This document shows positions 28,163 through 37,921 of a stretch of 64,000 nt of DNA, one piece after another. The notes beneath the pieces are model-generated. The model was not told the origin of the DNA. It searched no databases and saw nothing but the letters and a program-made list of their open reading frames with translations. Both the position numbers and the translations under genes were made by a program. Every line of letters starts with the position of its first letter. Position 1 is the first letter of the stretch. Source of the DNA: Yamadazyma tenuis (lineage: Eukaryota; Ascomycota; Pichiomycetes; Serinales; Debaryomycetaceae); assembly GCF_029203305.1 (NCBI RefSeq), contig NC_089461.1, positions 310,001-374,000 of the forward strand, in the 5' to 3' direction.

Positions 28163-29158
28163 ATGGAGATCTCTAAACTCACGAGTCCTCAGGAGTGGAA
28201 GTACTTTGCCAAGGGAAATGCCAATATCCTTTTTGAGTACACCGGAAGCAATGACTACTTGAGGCATAAGCTTTTACGATTGAGACTTCTCAAGGAGGAT
28301 GATCAGTACATTTCCACCTGTGAATTGTACGACTTCATTGAGCTCCGATGCAAACACCTCTTTCCCGAAATGATCATCGATATTCAATTGGTGGTTTTGA
28401 CGGGCGAATTTGTCCATAACTTGGATTCCAATGGTCACAAGATGATGATCCAAGAACGCTACGGGTTGTTACTACCGAACATCTTAGAAGGAGAGAATAA
28501 CAAACAGGCGTTGTCAAAGAACTGCAACTTGTATTTTGACGATCAATTTAATGCCATCACCCTTGAGTTGAAGCCTAAATGGCTTTATGACAATAAGAAC
28601 AATAACTATTGTCGGACGTGCCTGTTGAATCAACTCAGAGGATTCGAACGACACTTTTGTCCCTTAGACTTTTTGTACCCTGAGGCCTTACAAGAAGGAC
28701 TCGATGATGTGTTCAAGGCTGTTCCTGACGACTTGGTACAACAAATTCAAAAAAATATTCCTGTTAAGCAGCTTTTCATGCAATATTTGCAGAGTCCCAA
28801 AAATGTGTTTCAAAAACTCAAGCAGTACCAGAAAATTAACGACAAAAATGACTTGATAGAGAACTTGACGTCACCGAACGATGTATCAGTGAACCTCTGG
28901 CTCGTGATGACGCTTCGAGATGTAGGGTTGTTTCTCAAGTTTGAGAAGTATGATCGAAACAACAACATCCACAACAGCCATAATAACGTTAACAATCTCA
29001 TCACTATCGATAATGGAAAGTACCTTTTGACAAGCAATATTTACGACTTGGATCTCAAGTCCAAAAGTAAGTACAAGCATTGGTTGAATATCGAGCATCA
29101 ATTACAACCCATATATAACTCTTCGAACCCTACGTGGAGATATTGCATTAAACGATAA
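28163..29158 (+). CDS. IPK1: Inositol pentakisphosphate 2-kinase Ipk1
   Basis: Predicted 331-residue nuclear kinase that phosphorylates inositol pentakisphosphate to inositol hexakisphosphate (phytate), a cofactor for Gle1/Dbp5 mRNA export. Fungal Ipk1 motifs are visible: the N-terminal WKYFAKGNANILFEY nucleotide-binding strand, the ELKPKWLY segment with the following CRTC Cys pair, and the LVMTLRDVGLFLKF segment. The C-terminal part contains an Asn-rich stretch (NNNIHNSHNNVNN). The gene ends convergently with NCP1, 91 bp apart. Confidence 0.87.
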   Translation: MEISKLTSPQEWKYFAKGNANILFEYTGSNDYLRHKLLRLRLLKEDDQYISTCELYDFIELRCKHLFPEMIIDIQLVVLTGEFVHNLDSNGHKMMIQERYGLLLPNILEGENNKQALSKNCNLYFDDQFNAITLELKPKWLYDNKNNNYCRTCLLNQLRGFERHFCPLDFLYPEALQEGLDDVFKAVPDDLVQQIQKNIPVKQLFMQYLQSPKNVFQKLKQYQKINDKNDLIENLTSPNDVSVNLWLVMTLRDVGLFLKFEKYDRNNNIHNSHNNVNNLITIDNGKYLLTSNIYDLDLKSKSKYKHWLNIEHQLQPIYNSSNPTWRYCIKR

Positions 29159-29249
29159 GCCAACCTAATTCATTTAGTTGTATCTGTACATATAAACTTA
29201 CCCAGCGTTCGACATGCTGTTGGAAAAGTTTTATATTAATATTATACTT

Positions 29250-31289
29250 CTACCATACATCTTCTTGATATCTGTTTTGAGTCTTGTAGCTTCTAACGAG
29301 CTCAGCTGCCTTTTCTTCAGTGATATCTCTGTCCTTGGCCAAGATTTCCACCAAACTGTGTTGGACATCTCTGGCCATTTTGGAAGCATCTCCACAAACG
29401 TAGATAAAAGCACCTTCTTTCAACAAAGCAGCGATTTTTGCGCCATTTTCAGTCAACTTGTGCTGTACGTAAACCTTCTTTGTTGGATCTTCTCTCGAAA
29501 AGGCAGTATGCATTTCGAAAGTGTCTCCCAACACCTTGGAGTATTGGGGCCATTCTTCTTTGTACAAGAAGTCTTCATTGGAGTTTCTGCATCCAAAGAA
29601 CACCAAAGTTTTACCGAGTTCAGCATCAGAAGACTTCTTGATGGCAACTCTTTCTCTGACAAATCCTCTGAATGGTGCAATTCCAGTACCGGGACCAATC
29701 AAAATAACTGGCGTTTTGGGGTTGGTTGGCAACTTGAAGGTGGATCTTCTGACATGAACTGGTAATCTATATTTGAGAAACTTGTCTCTAGGCCCATTCA
29801 AATCATAAGTGACAGCCGGCTTCTCTGTCTTGTTATTCTGTTCGAGTTGAATGTGTCTCAACAAGTTTGTAACCACACCAGTGACATACCTAGACTCGAC
29901 CTTTTCAGTCTCAACAACGGCAGTCACATGAATACAGGTTTTTTCACTCAATGAACTTGAACTGATGGAATAGTATCTTTGTTGCAAGTGGCCAAGAGTT
30001 TCGATAATAAACTCAAATGGAACCTTTTCCCACGCAACCCCATTGGAAATCTTCAACACGGCATCGGCTATGTTGAGCTTGTGAGCAGAAACTTCGCTTG
30101 CAAACAAGGCTTTGTCACCACCCAATTTGATGGCATAAGCCTTAACCGCATCACTTGGAGCAAAACCAGCAATAGACGTGAAAAACTGTCTAGAAACAGG
30201 CCCTGAGATTTCCAAGTAGTGTCTCAACACGGACCCGATGGTAGTTGGAGTAGGGAAAGGAATTGAAACGGTTGAGTCCAAAGGCTTCAAGCTGAAAACA
30301 TCATCTAATTTACCTCCCAAGCCAAATGCCTTTACAAAGTTGCTGATGTTGTAGTCCGAGTTCGAAGGCCAGATAGCCAAGTGGTCACCGGTGGTGTATC
30401 TCAAGTTCGTATCGGACAAGTCGAATTCGGCATGAATACAGTTTTTGTCGTTGGAGCTGAACAATTCGCGAGAAGCAGTGATTGGGGCCAAGTAAGGATG
30501 GGAATGGTCAAAAGGTCCTTTGGTCAAGTCCTTGGTCGAGTCCAAATACGACTTGTTTGGTTCACCCAAAGAAACCTCTTCACTATCAACAGTCAAAGTA
30601 AGTTCATCAACCAACTCGTAACTTGGTTGGTATGACACTTCGTGTTCTTCAAAGTTCAACTCGTTTTTCAACGATTCCATAAGCGAGTCCTTCCAACCCA
30701 AAAAGTCTTCGTCCAAGCTTCCAACCCCATCATCTCCCAAGCCAAAGAGACCAAAGGGAGTGGCATTTAACTCTTCCAATTTCTTCTGAGCCTTCTTGGC
30801 TATCTCATTGTAGAATTCGTAGGTGGAGTTACCCAAACCGAACACACAAAATTTGAGGCTCGACAAGTCGTCGGCCTCGTTCTCCAAGTAGTCAAAGAAC
30901 TCGACCGCGTCATCGGTGGGTTCACCTTCTCCGTAGGTTGCAAGTACAAAGAACACCAACACCGAGTCGGAAACCTCGTTCAAGTTGTCGTAATCGAAAT
31001 CGGACAAGTCCCCAACCAATGTTTTCAAGCTGAATCTGCTGCTCAATTCCTTGGCCAACTTGTGGGAATATTCCTCGGCGGTCCCGGTCTGGGATCCGTA
31101 CAAAATCACACAGTTCTTACTGTTCTTGGTGATGGTCTCAACCAAGTCTCGAGACTTACCACCGATGTTGGCGGTGAAGCCGGCATTGGTGCCATCGTCG
31201 CTGGGGAACACGTAGTCTTTGGCGAAGTAAAGCACGGCCATCAACACCAAGGCGCCGATGACGGTGAAATCTATAGTATCTAAAGCCAT
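29250..31289 (-). CDS. NCP1: NADPH-cytochrome P450 reductase
   Basis: Predicted 679-residue ER diflavin reductase that passes electrons from NADPH through FAD and FMN to P450s (Erg11, Erg5) and squalene epoxidase. An N-terminal membrane anchor (about residues 8-24, VIGALVLMAVLYFA) precedes the flavodoxin domain (ILYGSQTGTAEEYSHKL, then LATYGEGEPTD). The FAD/NADPH domains follow: the RYYSISSSS flavin site, the TGVVTNLL segment, IGPGTGIAPFRGF, FFGCRN and YVCGDASKMA. The protein ends EDVW with the conserved terminal Trp. NSE3 lies upstream on the same strand across a 717-bp region that must hold this promoter. Confidence 0.96.
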   Translation of the reverse strand: MALDTIDFTVIGALVLMAVLYFAKDYVFPSDDGTNAGFTANIGGKSRDLVETITKNSKNCVILYGSQTGTAEEYSHKLAKELSSRFSLKTLVGDLSDFDYDNLNEVSDSVLVFFVLATYGEGEPTDDAVEFFDYLENEADDLSSLKFCVFGLGNSTYEFYNEIAKKAQKKLEELNATPFGLFGLGDDGVGSLDEDFLGWKDSLMESLKNELNFEEHEVSYQPSYELVDELTLTVDSEEVSLGEPNKSYLDSTKDLTKGPFDHSHPYLAPITASRELFSSNDKNCIHAEFDLSDTNLRYTTGDHLAIWPSNSDYNISNFVKAFGLGGKLDDVFSLKPLDSTVSIPFPTPTTIGSVLRHYLEISGPVSRQFFTSIAGFAPSDAVKAYAIKLGGDKALFASEVSAHKLNIADAVLKISNGVAWEKVPFEFIIETLGHLQQRYYSISSSSLSEKTCIHVTAVVETEKVESRYVTGVVTNLLRHIQLEQNNKTEKPAVTYDLNGPRDKFLKYRLPVHVRRSTFKLPTNPKTPVILIGPGTGIAPFRGFVRERVAIKKSSDAELGKTLVFFGCRNSNEDFLYKEEWPQYSKVLGDTFEMHTAFSREDPTKKVYVQHKLTENGAKIAALLKEGAFIYVCGDASKMARDVQHSLVEILAKDRDITEEKAAELVRSYKTQNRYQEDVW

Positions 31290-32006
31290 TTGCGTTTGTG
31301 GACTTATACGACAGGTACAAAATAGGGGGAAAAACCTAGGGGATTAGAACGCAAAGGAGGATTGAACTCAAGTCACAAAAAGGAATCAATCTTGACAGGT
31401 GGTACAATCAAGTAGAAACTCCAAGCTTTTAGTAGTAAAAGAAGAAGTATAGGTGTCTGTGGTTTTCCGGGTGAGCTCGAAAAAAATCATGTGGGATCAT
31501 TTCCATCTCGGCAGCCAGACGCGGAATTTCGCAGATGCAAATGAAAAGTTTGGGAGAGAGGAGTAGAGAAGGATATTGGGTGGGGAGCGCGTGTATCAGG
31601 TTGGAGGTGGCAAAGATGTGTGATTAAGGTGTGTATTGTGGTAGATGAATGGGAGTGATGAGTGGTGCAGAGGGGGTTGAGACGTGTTTGTGGTATCTTG
31701 GTGCTGAGTGGATGATTCCGCGCAGGTGCTGATAAGTGCGATAACGTCTGCGACTGTGAAGAAAGTTAATTACAGAGGTTAGGGTACCACGATTGGTTGT
31801 AATATCTGTTTGGTTGGTGCTTGGTAGCACTGCTTGGGCATGCGAGTAGCTGTAAGCTTGAACATATGATTATTGGACCCAATCATCAATGCCTTTGCCA
31901 AACTGCGTCATCGTAGACAACACTGTATACCTGGCTTCACTCCAGCCTGTTTCACCTTGGGTTTCTCATTTTGGCTGCACATGGTATTACAGGCTCTGGA
32001 GCCGTC
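31290..32006. other. NCP1 promoter region
   Basis: 717 bp between the NCP1 start and the NSE3 stop. No gene is supported; short open frames resemble nothing known. The part nearest NCP1 is A/G-rich. A TCGTATA heptamer (minus strand, 31305-31311) matches the core sterol-response site of Upc2-type factors but lies only 16 bp from the NCP1 ATG, too close for a confident activator site. Confidence 0.45.
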
Positions 32007-33137
32007 CTAAGATAACGGAGCGTCAACTGCAGCCTCTACTTCCAGGGTCGCCTCCACCTCCGGCCCGGAATCCTGCTGGACATCCTCCCCAAGCTCCTCA
32101 AACGTCCGTTTGAACGCCTTTTCGAGCGTCGATAAGGTCCTCGACCGCATCGTCTCGTCAAACTCCTCTCCGTAAACTCCCTCCACAAAGTGGAAGAACG
32201 ACTCCGGGCCAAACTCCACCATCCCCCGCAGTCCCAAGTTGTAGAACACATGCTCGTCGCTCGCCAGAGCACTGTTGGCAGCCATCGACTTGGTTCTGAA
32301 GGCCCGCTTCAAATACAGCTGTTTCTCAAGCTCTGCCAACAACGTCACAGCATTATGGTCAATTGAGGTGTTGGAGGCATTGGGGTCATCGGGAACTCCA
32401 AACAGTCGGAGGAGCTTGAGTAGTCGGGATCGTTGGAGATGATTATCTTCAAGAACCACAAGAGCTAGCACCACAGAAACAACCCCCATCTTAGCCAAGT
32501 CTCCGTTATCAGACGGAAGCTTGTCTCGCGTGTTCCTGGCGAGAAAGTACTCGTCGTCAAAGACACTCCGGCCATTGTGTTTGTGCACCGAGTCAACATC
32601 GACCCAAAGCTTATCAAGAACCTGTCTCTCTTTTTTAGTCATACAATTGACAAGTGAATATGCCAAATTGGCGGTTTTTTTGGCACCTGGCTCCTCGTCT
32701 ATCACCAGGATACGTAGCCCAAAGCTGGTAGCCAAGAGGGAGTTGGCACGTTCCAACGCCCCGGCAAAATCCTTGGTACCACTCCATCCGTCTGTCAAAT
32801 GAGACTTTCTGATGATCTTATCAGAAGCCGACCGGGCAAACGCCACGCGGATGATAGATTTGGCGAGGTCGTCGGGCGATGACACCGCCACCCGGTCTCC
32901 GGCCTGCGACTGGCTAAACAGTCTGTCGCTGGTGTATTGTGATGCAGAAACCTCGATCTGCGACAGGTTCATATCGAGTTCTTCGTAGTCTTGGACTGAG
33001 AGCTTGACGTTTTTACGGGCGACGGGAGGCAGCAGCCTGGTGCCTTCATTTTCAACCGCATCTTCATAGGCGTCCTCATAGGCATCTTCGTAGTCATCAT
33101 CATTATCACTCGATGGAGATGATCTTCGCTTTGGCAT
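32007..33137 (-). CDS. NSE3: Smc5/6 complex subunit Nse3 (MAGE domain)
   Basis: Predicted 376-residue protein. Nse3 is the MAGE-domain subunit that, with Nse1 and Nse4, bridges the Smc5/6 heads in DNA repair. An acidic N-terminus with a YEDA-type triplet repeat precedes the MAGE homology region (about residues 85-330). Within it, VVSVVLALVVLEDNHLQRSRLLKLLRLFGV and the later HVFYNLGLRGMVEFGPESFFHFVEGVYGE block are characteristic of the two winged-helix units. ATG 33137 is the first ATG; the frame extends only two non-ATG codons further. It diverges from RCO1 across 167 bp. Confidence 0.78.
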   Translation of the reverse strand: MPKRRSSPSSDNDDDYEDAYEDAYEDAVENEGTRLLPPVARKNVKLSVQDYEELDMNLSQIEVSASQYTSDRLFSQSQAGDRVAVSSPDDLAKSIIRVAFARSASDKIIRKSHLTDGWSGTKDFAGALERANSLLATSFGLRILVIDEEPGAKKTANLAYSLVNCMTKKERQVLDKLWVDVDSVHKHNGRSVFDDEYFLARNTRDKLPSDNGDLAKMGVVSVVLALVVLEDNHLQRSRLLKLLRLFGVPDDPNASNTSIDHNAVTLLAELEKQLYLKRAFRTKSMAANSALASDEHVFYNLGLRGMVEFGPESFFHFVEGVYGEEFDETMRSRTLSTLEKAFKRTFEELGEDVQQDSGPEVEATLEVEAAVDAPLS

Positions 33138-33304
33138 CTTCACCTCGTTTTCGGTGTTTGCGTGAGGCGAAAAAAAAATACTTTAAAGCGCGCGCGGTGC
33201 CTCTCAAGCATTTTCTCAGAGTTACGTTGCACACAAACAGGTACTTGACGTACTAAAGCTGCTTTAATTGAAATTGCTAGATACCTCGTGACTTGTTTCT
33301 GAAG

Positions 33305-35884
33305 ATGAATGGCCTAGGAAACGGACAGCACGGACCTGGAGCCCCCAGTCACCGCCCACGACCTCACCCGCCACATGGTGGTCCTCAAGGAGGGTCGTCC
33401 TCAAAATCAGGGACCCCCTCCACCACCGAGTTCCGAGTCATCCAGTCGGAGCCCCAGGGGGCAAAGCGTCCGGCGAAGGTGGTGGAGCTGGGTCGAAAGA
33501 AGCGCCAGAGCGCCCAAGTGGCCAGTTTAAAGAACCAAATGATATATTCTCATGGGGTTTTCAAGCTTCAAAATAGCCCGGCATTGAGAGAAATCCCCAT
33601 TAAACCTCCTGGTGGAGGAGATATCATGGAAATGTTTCAGAACAAAGGAAACCGTGTGTACGAGTTCATAGAGCCGGAGTTGGCGGAACCCAAACCATCC
33701 TATTCTGGGTTACCATTGGAGTCGTTCCCCAATGCCAAAATCAAAAAGGAGTCTCTATGGCCAGCCAAGACCAAAAAACTCAAAACCCGCGTGGAGCCTG
33801 ATCCAGTACGCCAAGAAGGTAAGGAGATCACCTACAAGTTCCATCTACAAACCTCCAATTCGGATAGCCTCACCAATGAGAGCAGAATTCGAAGTGTTCA
33901 CAGCCCTAAGGGTAATCCCAAACTCGTGCTGCGGTCGCTAAAAAGTTCCAACGGAATGGTGCCAATTGAGAAAGCTCGAGAGATGGAAAAAGAGCGCCAG
34001 AGGCGCCAGAAGTTTGCTGACAAGGAGATACATACCTGGCAGGCGGAGAAGGCCAAGCAGCAGACAGAACAGCAGGAGCTCAAGATGGACAGTTTTCAGC
34101 CCTTGGAAAATCTTCTGCAGTTGGAGACGCTAAGGGAATGGGAGGAAGAGAAAGAACGAGTGAGAAAAGAACGAGATTTAGAGGCACAACGGGAAAAGGA
34201 AAATCAGAAGCTGCATCAGGAATTGATAGAACAGCAAAAACTGAAACCCGACCTGAAGAAACCTGAGCCCAGGAATTTTGAACTAAAGAGATCATTTCAG
34301 CCTGACGAGGAAGCCACGAAAACAGAAACGAACCGAAGCGTGCCCCTTACACCCATATCTCAAGCTTCTGGCTCTATTAAAGTCAAGACTCCTAATACCA
34401 ACAGTCCGCTACGGGCGTCCAAGAGAATAAAGGTGATCACCCCCAAAAAACCAATTGCTACCACACATTTGGCTCCTTCGTTTGTAACAGAACGTGAGAA
34501 AAACTCGAGTGATTTGGAAGAACCATCCAATGATGACTTTTGCAGCGCCTGTGGTGGTTCTGGTGTATTCATTTGCTGTGAAGGATGTCCCAAGTCTTTT
34601 CATTTTATTTGTTGTGATCCTCCATTGGATGATTTGCCCGAAGATAACTGGATATGTAGAGACTGTGAGGCCAATCAGAACCCCAAAAATGCCCAGCAGT
34701 ATGACGATATGGGGATTTTTGGCCAGTTGATGAACAATTTGCTGACATTAAATCCGGTCGAGTTTCAGCTTCCGAAGAGCTTGAGGGACGATACCTTTAT
34801 CAACGTGGAAACTGATGAACACGGCACCTACGAAGATGACAGCTTGAAACCTCAACTTTCCTACGGTAAGCTCAACGGGTCCCAGATCTCGGGGTATAAT
34901 TATAATCAAGACTTGGAAATCGAGAAGCTTTACCATAAAAATGGAGATCCGTTCTTGTGCCACAAGTGTGGGCTTTCAGGACTATACGGAAAAACCCTAG
35001 TCCACTGTGACTATTGTCCACTTGTGTGGCATATGGATTGTTTGAAAGATCCCATATATACCCCGAAGACGGTGGGATTCAAATGGAGGTGTCCTAATCA
35101 CTACGAGAATCTTTTCCCTGTTAATCTCTTCTCTAAGCGGAACTTTAAAGACACCCCTATCATGGATGTGGCCCTACACAACCATTTCTTGAAAATTGCT
35201 CAACTGCAAAATTTCTTGATCAAGTATAGGGACCAACCGTGGTTGAAGAAAGATGGTTCGGTGGCGACTCTTCAGGAGTATCTTCAGTACGAAATGAAGA
35301 ACTTCAACAAGCTCAATCCTGACTACGACGATAAAGAAATGCTGGCTGGTAACCACAACACATTGGATAATGACGATGACATCCACGAGGACTTTAATGT
35401 TCCCAACTTCTTCAACAACTACCCTATCAAAGGTGGGGTGGTGGCCAAGCCATCAGAGAGGTTGAGTAGAATCATTACCATGACAAATGAAGACGAGTCA
35501 AATGGTGGTAAAGTCTGCTCATTTGTATATAGAGTTCCGGAAGAACTGATTGTGCTTGATTTTTTCACCAAGGTTAAAACCGAACTGCAAAAGCGCAAAA
35601 GAAGAAAGAAGGTCCAACATTTATCGGTCAGAGATAGAATATTCAGAGACTTGGATAAATACGAAGAGAAACGTAAGGATGAGGCGGACTTCCTATCTAA
35701 TGCCGAATACTTTCACCAAACCCTGAAGAATGATGGCATAGAACATCTTATAAAGGCAGCACTTGGGTCCACTCCCGAGCCCACTACTCCCCTCTCAAGT
35801 GACGAGGTTTCAGAGCTTGTTCACATCAAGAAATTGATCCAGGCTAAAGGCAAGGATGCGTTTATGGAGTTCTTGAAATCGTAA
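33305..35884 (+). CDS. RCO1: PHD-finger subunit of Rpd3S, Rco1-like
   Basis: Predicted 859-residue chromatin protein with two PHD fingers. PHD1 (about residues 409-455) reads FCSACGGSGVFICCEGCPKS and continues with the CRDC ending. PHD2 (about 549-600) begins FLCHKCGLSG and has the HMDC and CPNH ligands. This pair and spacing match Rco1, the subunit that, with Eaf3, guides the Rpd3S deacetylase to Set2-methylated nucleosomes to suppress cryptic transcription. A long charged coiled-coil-like stretch (about 225-320, Lys/Glu/Gln-rich) precedes the fingers. S. cerevisiae Rco1 is shorter (684). ATG 33305 is the first in frame. Confidence 0.83.
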   Translation: MNGLGNGQHGPGAPSHRPRPHPPHGGPQGGSSSKSGTPSTTEFRVIQSEPQGAKRPAKVVELGRKKRQSAQVASLKNQMIYSHGVFKLQNSPALREIPIKPPGGGDIMEMFQNKGNRVYEFIEPELAEPKPSYSGLPLESFPNAKIKKESLWPAKTKKLKTRVEPDPVRQEGKEITYKFHLQTSNSDSLTNESRIRSVHSPKGNPKLVLRSLKSSNGMVPIEKAREMEKERQRRQKFADKEIHTWQAEKAKQQTEQQELKMDSFQPLENLLQLETLREWEEEKERVRKERDLEAQREKENQKLHQELIEQQKLKPDLKKPEPRNFELKRSFQPDEEATKTETNRSVPLTPISQASGSIKVKTPNTNSPLRASKRIKVITPKKPIATTHLAPSFVTEREKNSSDLEEPSNDDFCSACGGSGVFICCEGCPKSFHFICCDPPLDDLPEDNWICRDCEANQNPKNAQQYDDMGIFGQLMNNLLTLNPVEFQLPKSLRDDTFINVETDEHGTYEDDSLKPQLSYGKLNGSQISGYNYNQDLEIEKLYHKNGDPFLCHKCGLSGLYGKTLVHCDYCPLVWHMDCLKDPIYTPKTVGFKWRCPNHYENLFPVNLFSKRNFKDTPIMDVALHNHFLKIAQLQNFLIKYRDQPWLKKDGSVATLQEYLQYEMKNFNKLNPDYDDKEMLAGNHNTLDNDDDIHEDFNVPNFFNNYPIKGGVVAKPSERLSRIITMTNEDESNGGKVCSFVYRVPEELIVLDFFTKVKTELQKRKRRKKVQHLSVRDRIFRDLDKYEEKRKDEADFLSNAEYFHQTLKNDGIEHLIKAALGSTPEPTTPLSSDEVSELVHIKKLIQAKGKDAFMEFLKS

Positions 35885-35944
35885 TAGACGTTGTACTTTA
35901 TTAATAATATATACAAGAAACCGTTACAACATGATTAGACTCGC

Positions 35945-36403
35945 TTACTGGTGTGCTACTGTATTAAGGTCCAAACCTTTCAACACTTCAGGATCCACAG
36001 GAGTGGCACCAGTGAGTTGTACCACTTTGGCCAATATGTCACTGTGTGAAATGCCTTCGCAGCTGACTTCTTGGTTGCCAGATTCAGTGTGGATCACCAC
36101 TTTGGTGGGGCACTTGGCCAACTCTTGATCGGAATCGGTTTGTACTTTGAGGACATGGAACTCGGTATCGTAGTTGTGGAATTTCAAGGTTGGGAGATTG
36201 TGTTTCCAAAATTGTCTTAAACCTATCGATGGTTTATGAAGTCTATTCTGTGGTAAGATCAAGTCCAAACGGGTGAATTTTGGGTCGAATTTGAAGGCGG
36301 TTGCAGTGCTTCCGTGGATGATATTGATACGAGTAGCCTGTTTCAATAAACGTGACTTGGGAAGCCCCGGAAACATCGAGTTGAGGGTCTTTGGCTTTGC
36401 CAT
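35945..36403 (-). CDS. MRP49: Mitochondrial ribosomal protein, L51/S25/CI-B8 domain (Mrp49-like)
   Basis: Predicted 152-residue mitochondrial ribosomal protein. The segment GLRQFWKHNLPTLKFHN followed by FHVLKV and KVVIH is the pattern of the L51/S25/CI-B8 thioredoxin-like domain. The basic N-terminus (MAKPKTLNSMFPGLPKSRLLK) could act as a presequence. Among yeast members of the domain family, the large-subunit protein Mrp49 (mL61) fits best by length and motif, but I cannot exclude another member. The gene diverges from ECM42, also mitochondrial, across 102 bp and converges on RCO1. Confidence 0.6.
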   Translation of the reverse strand: MAKPKTLNSMFPGLPKSRLLKQATRINIIHGSTATAFKFDPKFTRLDLILPQNRLHKPSIGLRQFWKHNLPTLKFHNYDTEFHVLKVQTDSDQELAKCPTKVVIHTESGNQEVSCEGISHSDILAKVVQLTGATPVDPEVLKGLDLNTVAHQ

Positions 36404-36505
36404 GCTGCTAGTGCGGAAGAAACGAATAAAAAATTTTCAAATGGTTAGAGGTTTTCGCGATTTCGTTATCTTTAGCTACTCAACAAAACATTAGTCACAA
36501 GAGAT

Positions 36506-37816
36506 ATGAAGTCAGTAATAGTGGCACAGGTCAGATTCTACTCCGACAAGGCAGCTAGATTCGTACCCAAGACGGGAGTATACCCCAAAGGTTTTGCCGT
36601 GGGAGGAATACATTGCGGGGTGAAGAAAAATGGAAAATTGGACTTGGCCCTCTTGCAAAACCAGCACGGAAACGCTGTAGCTTCAGCAGTATTCACCACC
36701 AACAAGTTTAAGGCCGCACCCGTACAAGTGTCCCAACGGATAATCAAGGAAACGGGTGGCCACGGCATCAATTCGTTGGTCATCAACAGTGGTAATGCCA
36801 ATGCGGTGACAGGAGCCAAAGGTATAAAAGATGCTGAATCGATGGTGACGGCGACAGATGCTGCGTTTGGAAACGGCGAAAACTCTACTTTGGTGATGTC
36901 CACAGGAGTGATTGGTCAGAAGTTACCGATTTCACCCATTTTGAAGGGAATTGATACGTTGGCAGGAAGCTTGGGGTCGTCGCACCAACACTGGCTCGAC
37001 TGTGCCAACGCCATTTGCACCACCGATACGTTTCCCAAACTTGTCACCAAGCAATTTGAGTTGAACGGCATCACCTACACGTTAGCTGGGTTGGCCAAGG
37101 GCGCAGGGATGATCAGCCCTAACATGGCAACGTTGTTGGGATTTTTTGTCACCGATGCTCCGGTGACCGCACCTGCTTTACGGCTGATCTTGCAATACTC
37201 GGTAGACCGGTCGTTCAACAGTATTTCGGTGGATGGGGACATGTCAACCAATGACACGATTGTGGCCATTGCCAACGGGGCTGCAGGAGGAGAAGTAATT
37301 GACCAAACCTCCAGTTCGGCTGTTTCTTATAGCAAATTGAGAAGTGAGGTGACAGACTTTGCCCAGCAGTTGGCACAGTTGGTGGTTCGTGATGGAGAAG
37401 GTGCCACCAAGTTCATAACAATTACCGTTAAGGACTCGTTGAGTTTCTCCGATGCCAAAACAATTGCGTCCACCATTGCCAACTCTTCCCTCTTCAAGAC
37501 AGCCATGTATGGGAAAGATGCCAACTGGGGTCGTATATTATGTGCCATCGGCTACTCAGACGTGAGTCTGTCTTCGTCGGTGCTCCCCGACAGAACCTCG
37601 GTGACGTTTGTGCCTTCTGATGGAATTGAGCCATTGAAGGTGTTGGTGGACGGAGAGCCTGAAGAAGTTGACGAGGCTCGCGCATCGGAACTTCTTGAGT
37701 TGGAGGACATCAACATCGATATCGACCTAGGAACTGGTGGTGGCCAGAGCGCTTCGTTCTGGACCTGTGACTTATCACACGAGTATGTTACCATCAACGG
37801 AGACTACCGGTCATAG
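36506..37816 (+). CDS. ECM42: Arginine biosynthesis bifunctional protein ArgJ (ornithine acetyltransferase)
   Basis: Predicted 436-residue mitochondrial enzyme that moves the acetyl group from N-acetylornithine to glutamate, keeping the arginine pathway cyclic. The precursor cleaves itself before a Thr nucleophile; the motif [17 protein letters not shown] places this at Ala208-Thr209. Other family blocks are [12 protein letters not shown] near the N-terminus, [20 protein letters not shown] and [17 protein letters not shown]. The first 15 or so residues ([13 protein letters not shown]) form a short presequence. The family is known as ARG7/ECM42 in yeasts. Confidence 0.95.
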   Translation: MKSVIVAQVRFYSDKAARFVPKTGVYPKGFAVGGIHCGVKKNGKLDLALLQNQHGNAVASAVFTTNKFKAAPVQVSQRIIKETGGHGINSLVINSGNANAVTGAKGIKDAESMVTATDAAFGNGENSTLVMSTGVIGQKLPISPILKGIDTLAGSLGSSHQHWLDCANAICTTDTFPKLVTKQFELNGITYTLAGLAKGAGMISPNMATLLGFFVTDAPVTAPALRLILQYSVDRSFNSISVDGDMSTNDTIVAIANGAAGGEVIDQTSSSAVSYSKLRSEVTDFAQQLAQLVVRDGEGATKFITITVKDSLSFSDAKTIASTIANSSLFKTAMYGKDANWGRILCAIGYSDVSLSSSVLPDRTSVTFVPSDGIEPLKVLVDGEPEEVDEARASELLELEDINIDIDLGTGGGQSASFWTCDLSHEYVTINGDYRS

Positions 37817-37921
37817 ATAGACTGTATAATCAAATTGATAGATGCAAAAAACACGGGGTGTCACGTGCTGTGCGCGGTGATGAGGTTGAATCGGGATGCC
37901 TGAATCGCGTCTTGTCAGTGG

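Noticed and set aside
31305..31311. Upc2-type sterol response element before NCP1
   Set aside because: The TCGTATA match is only 16 bp from the ATG, probably inside the leader.
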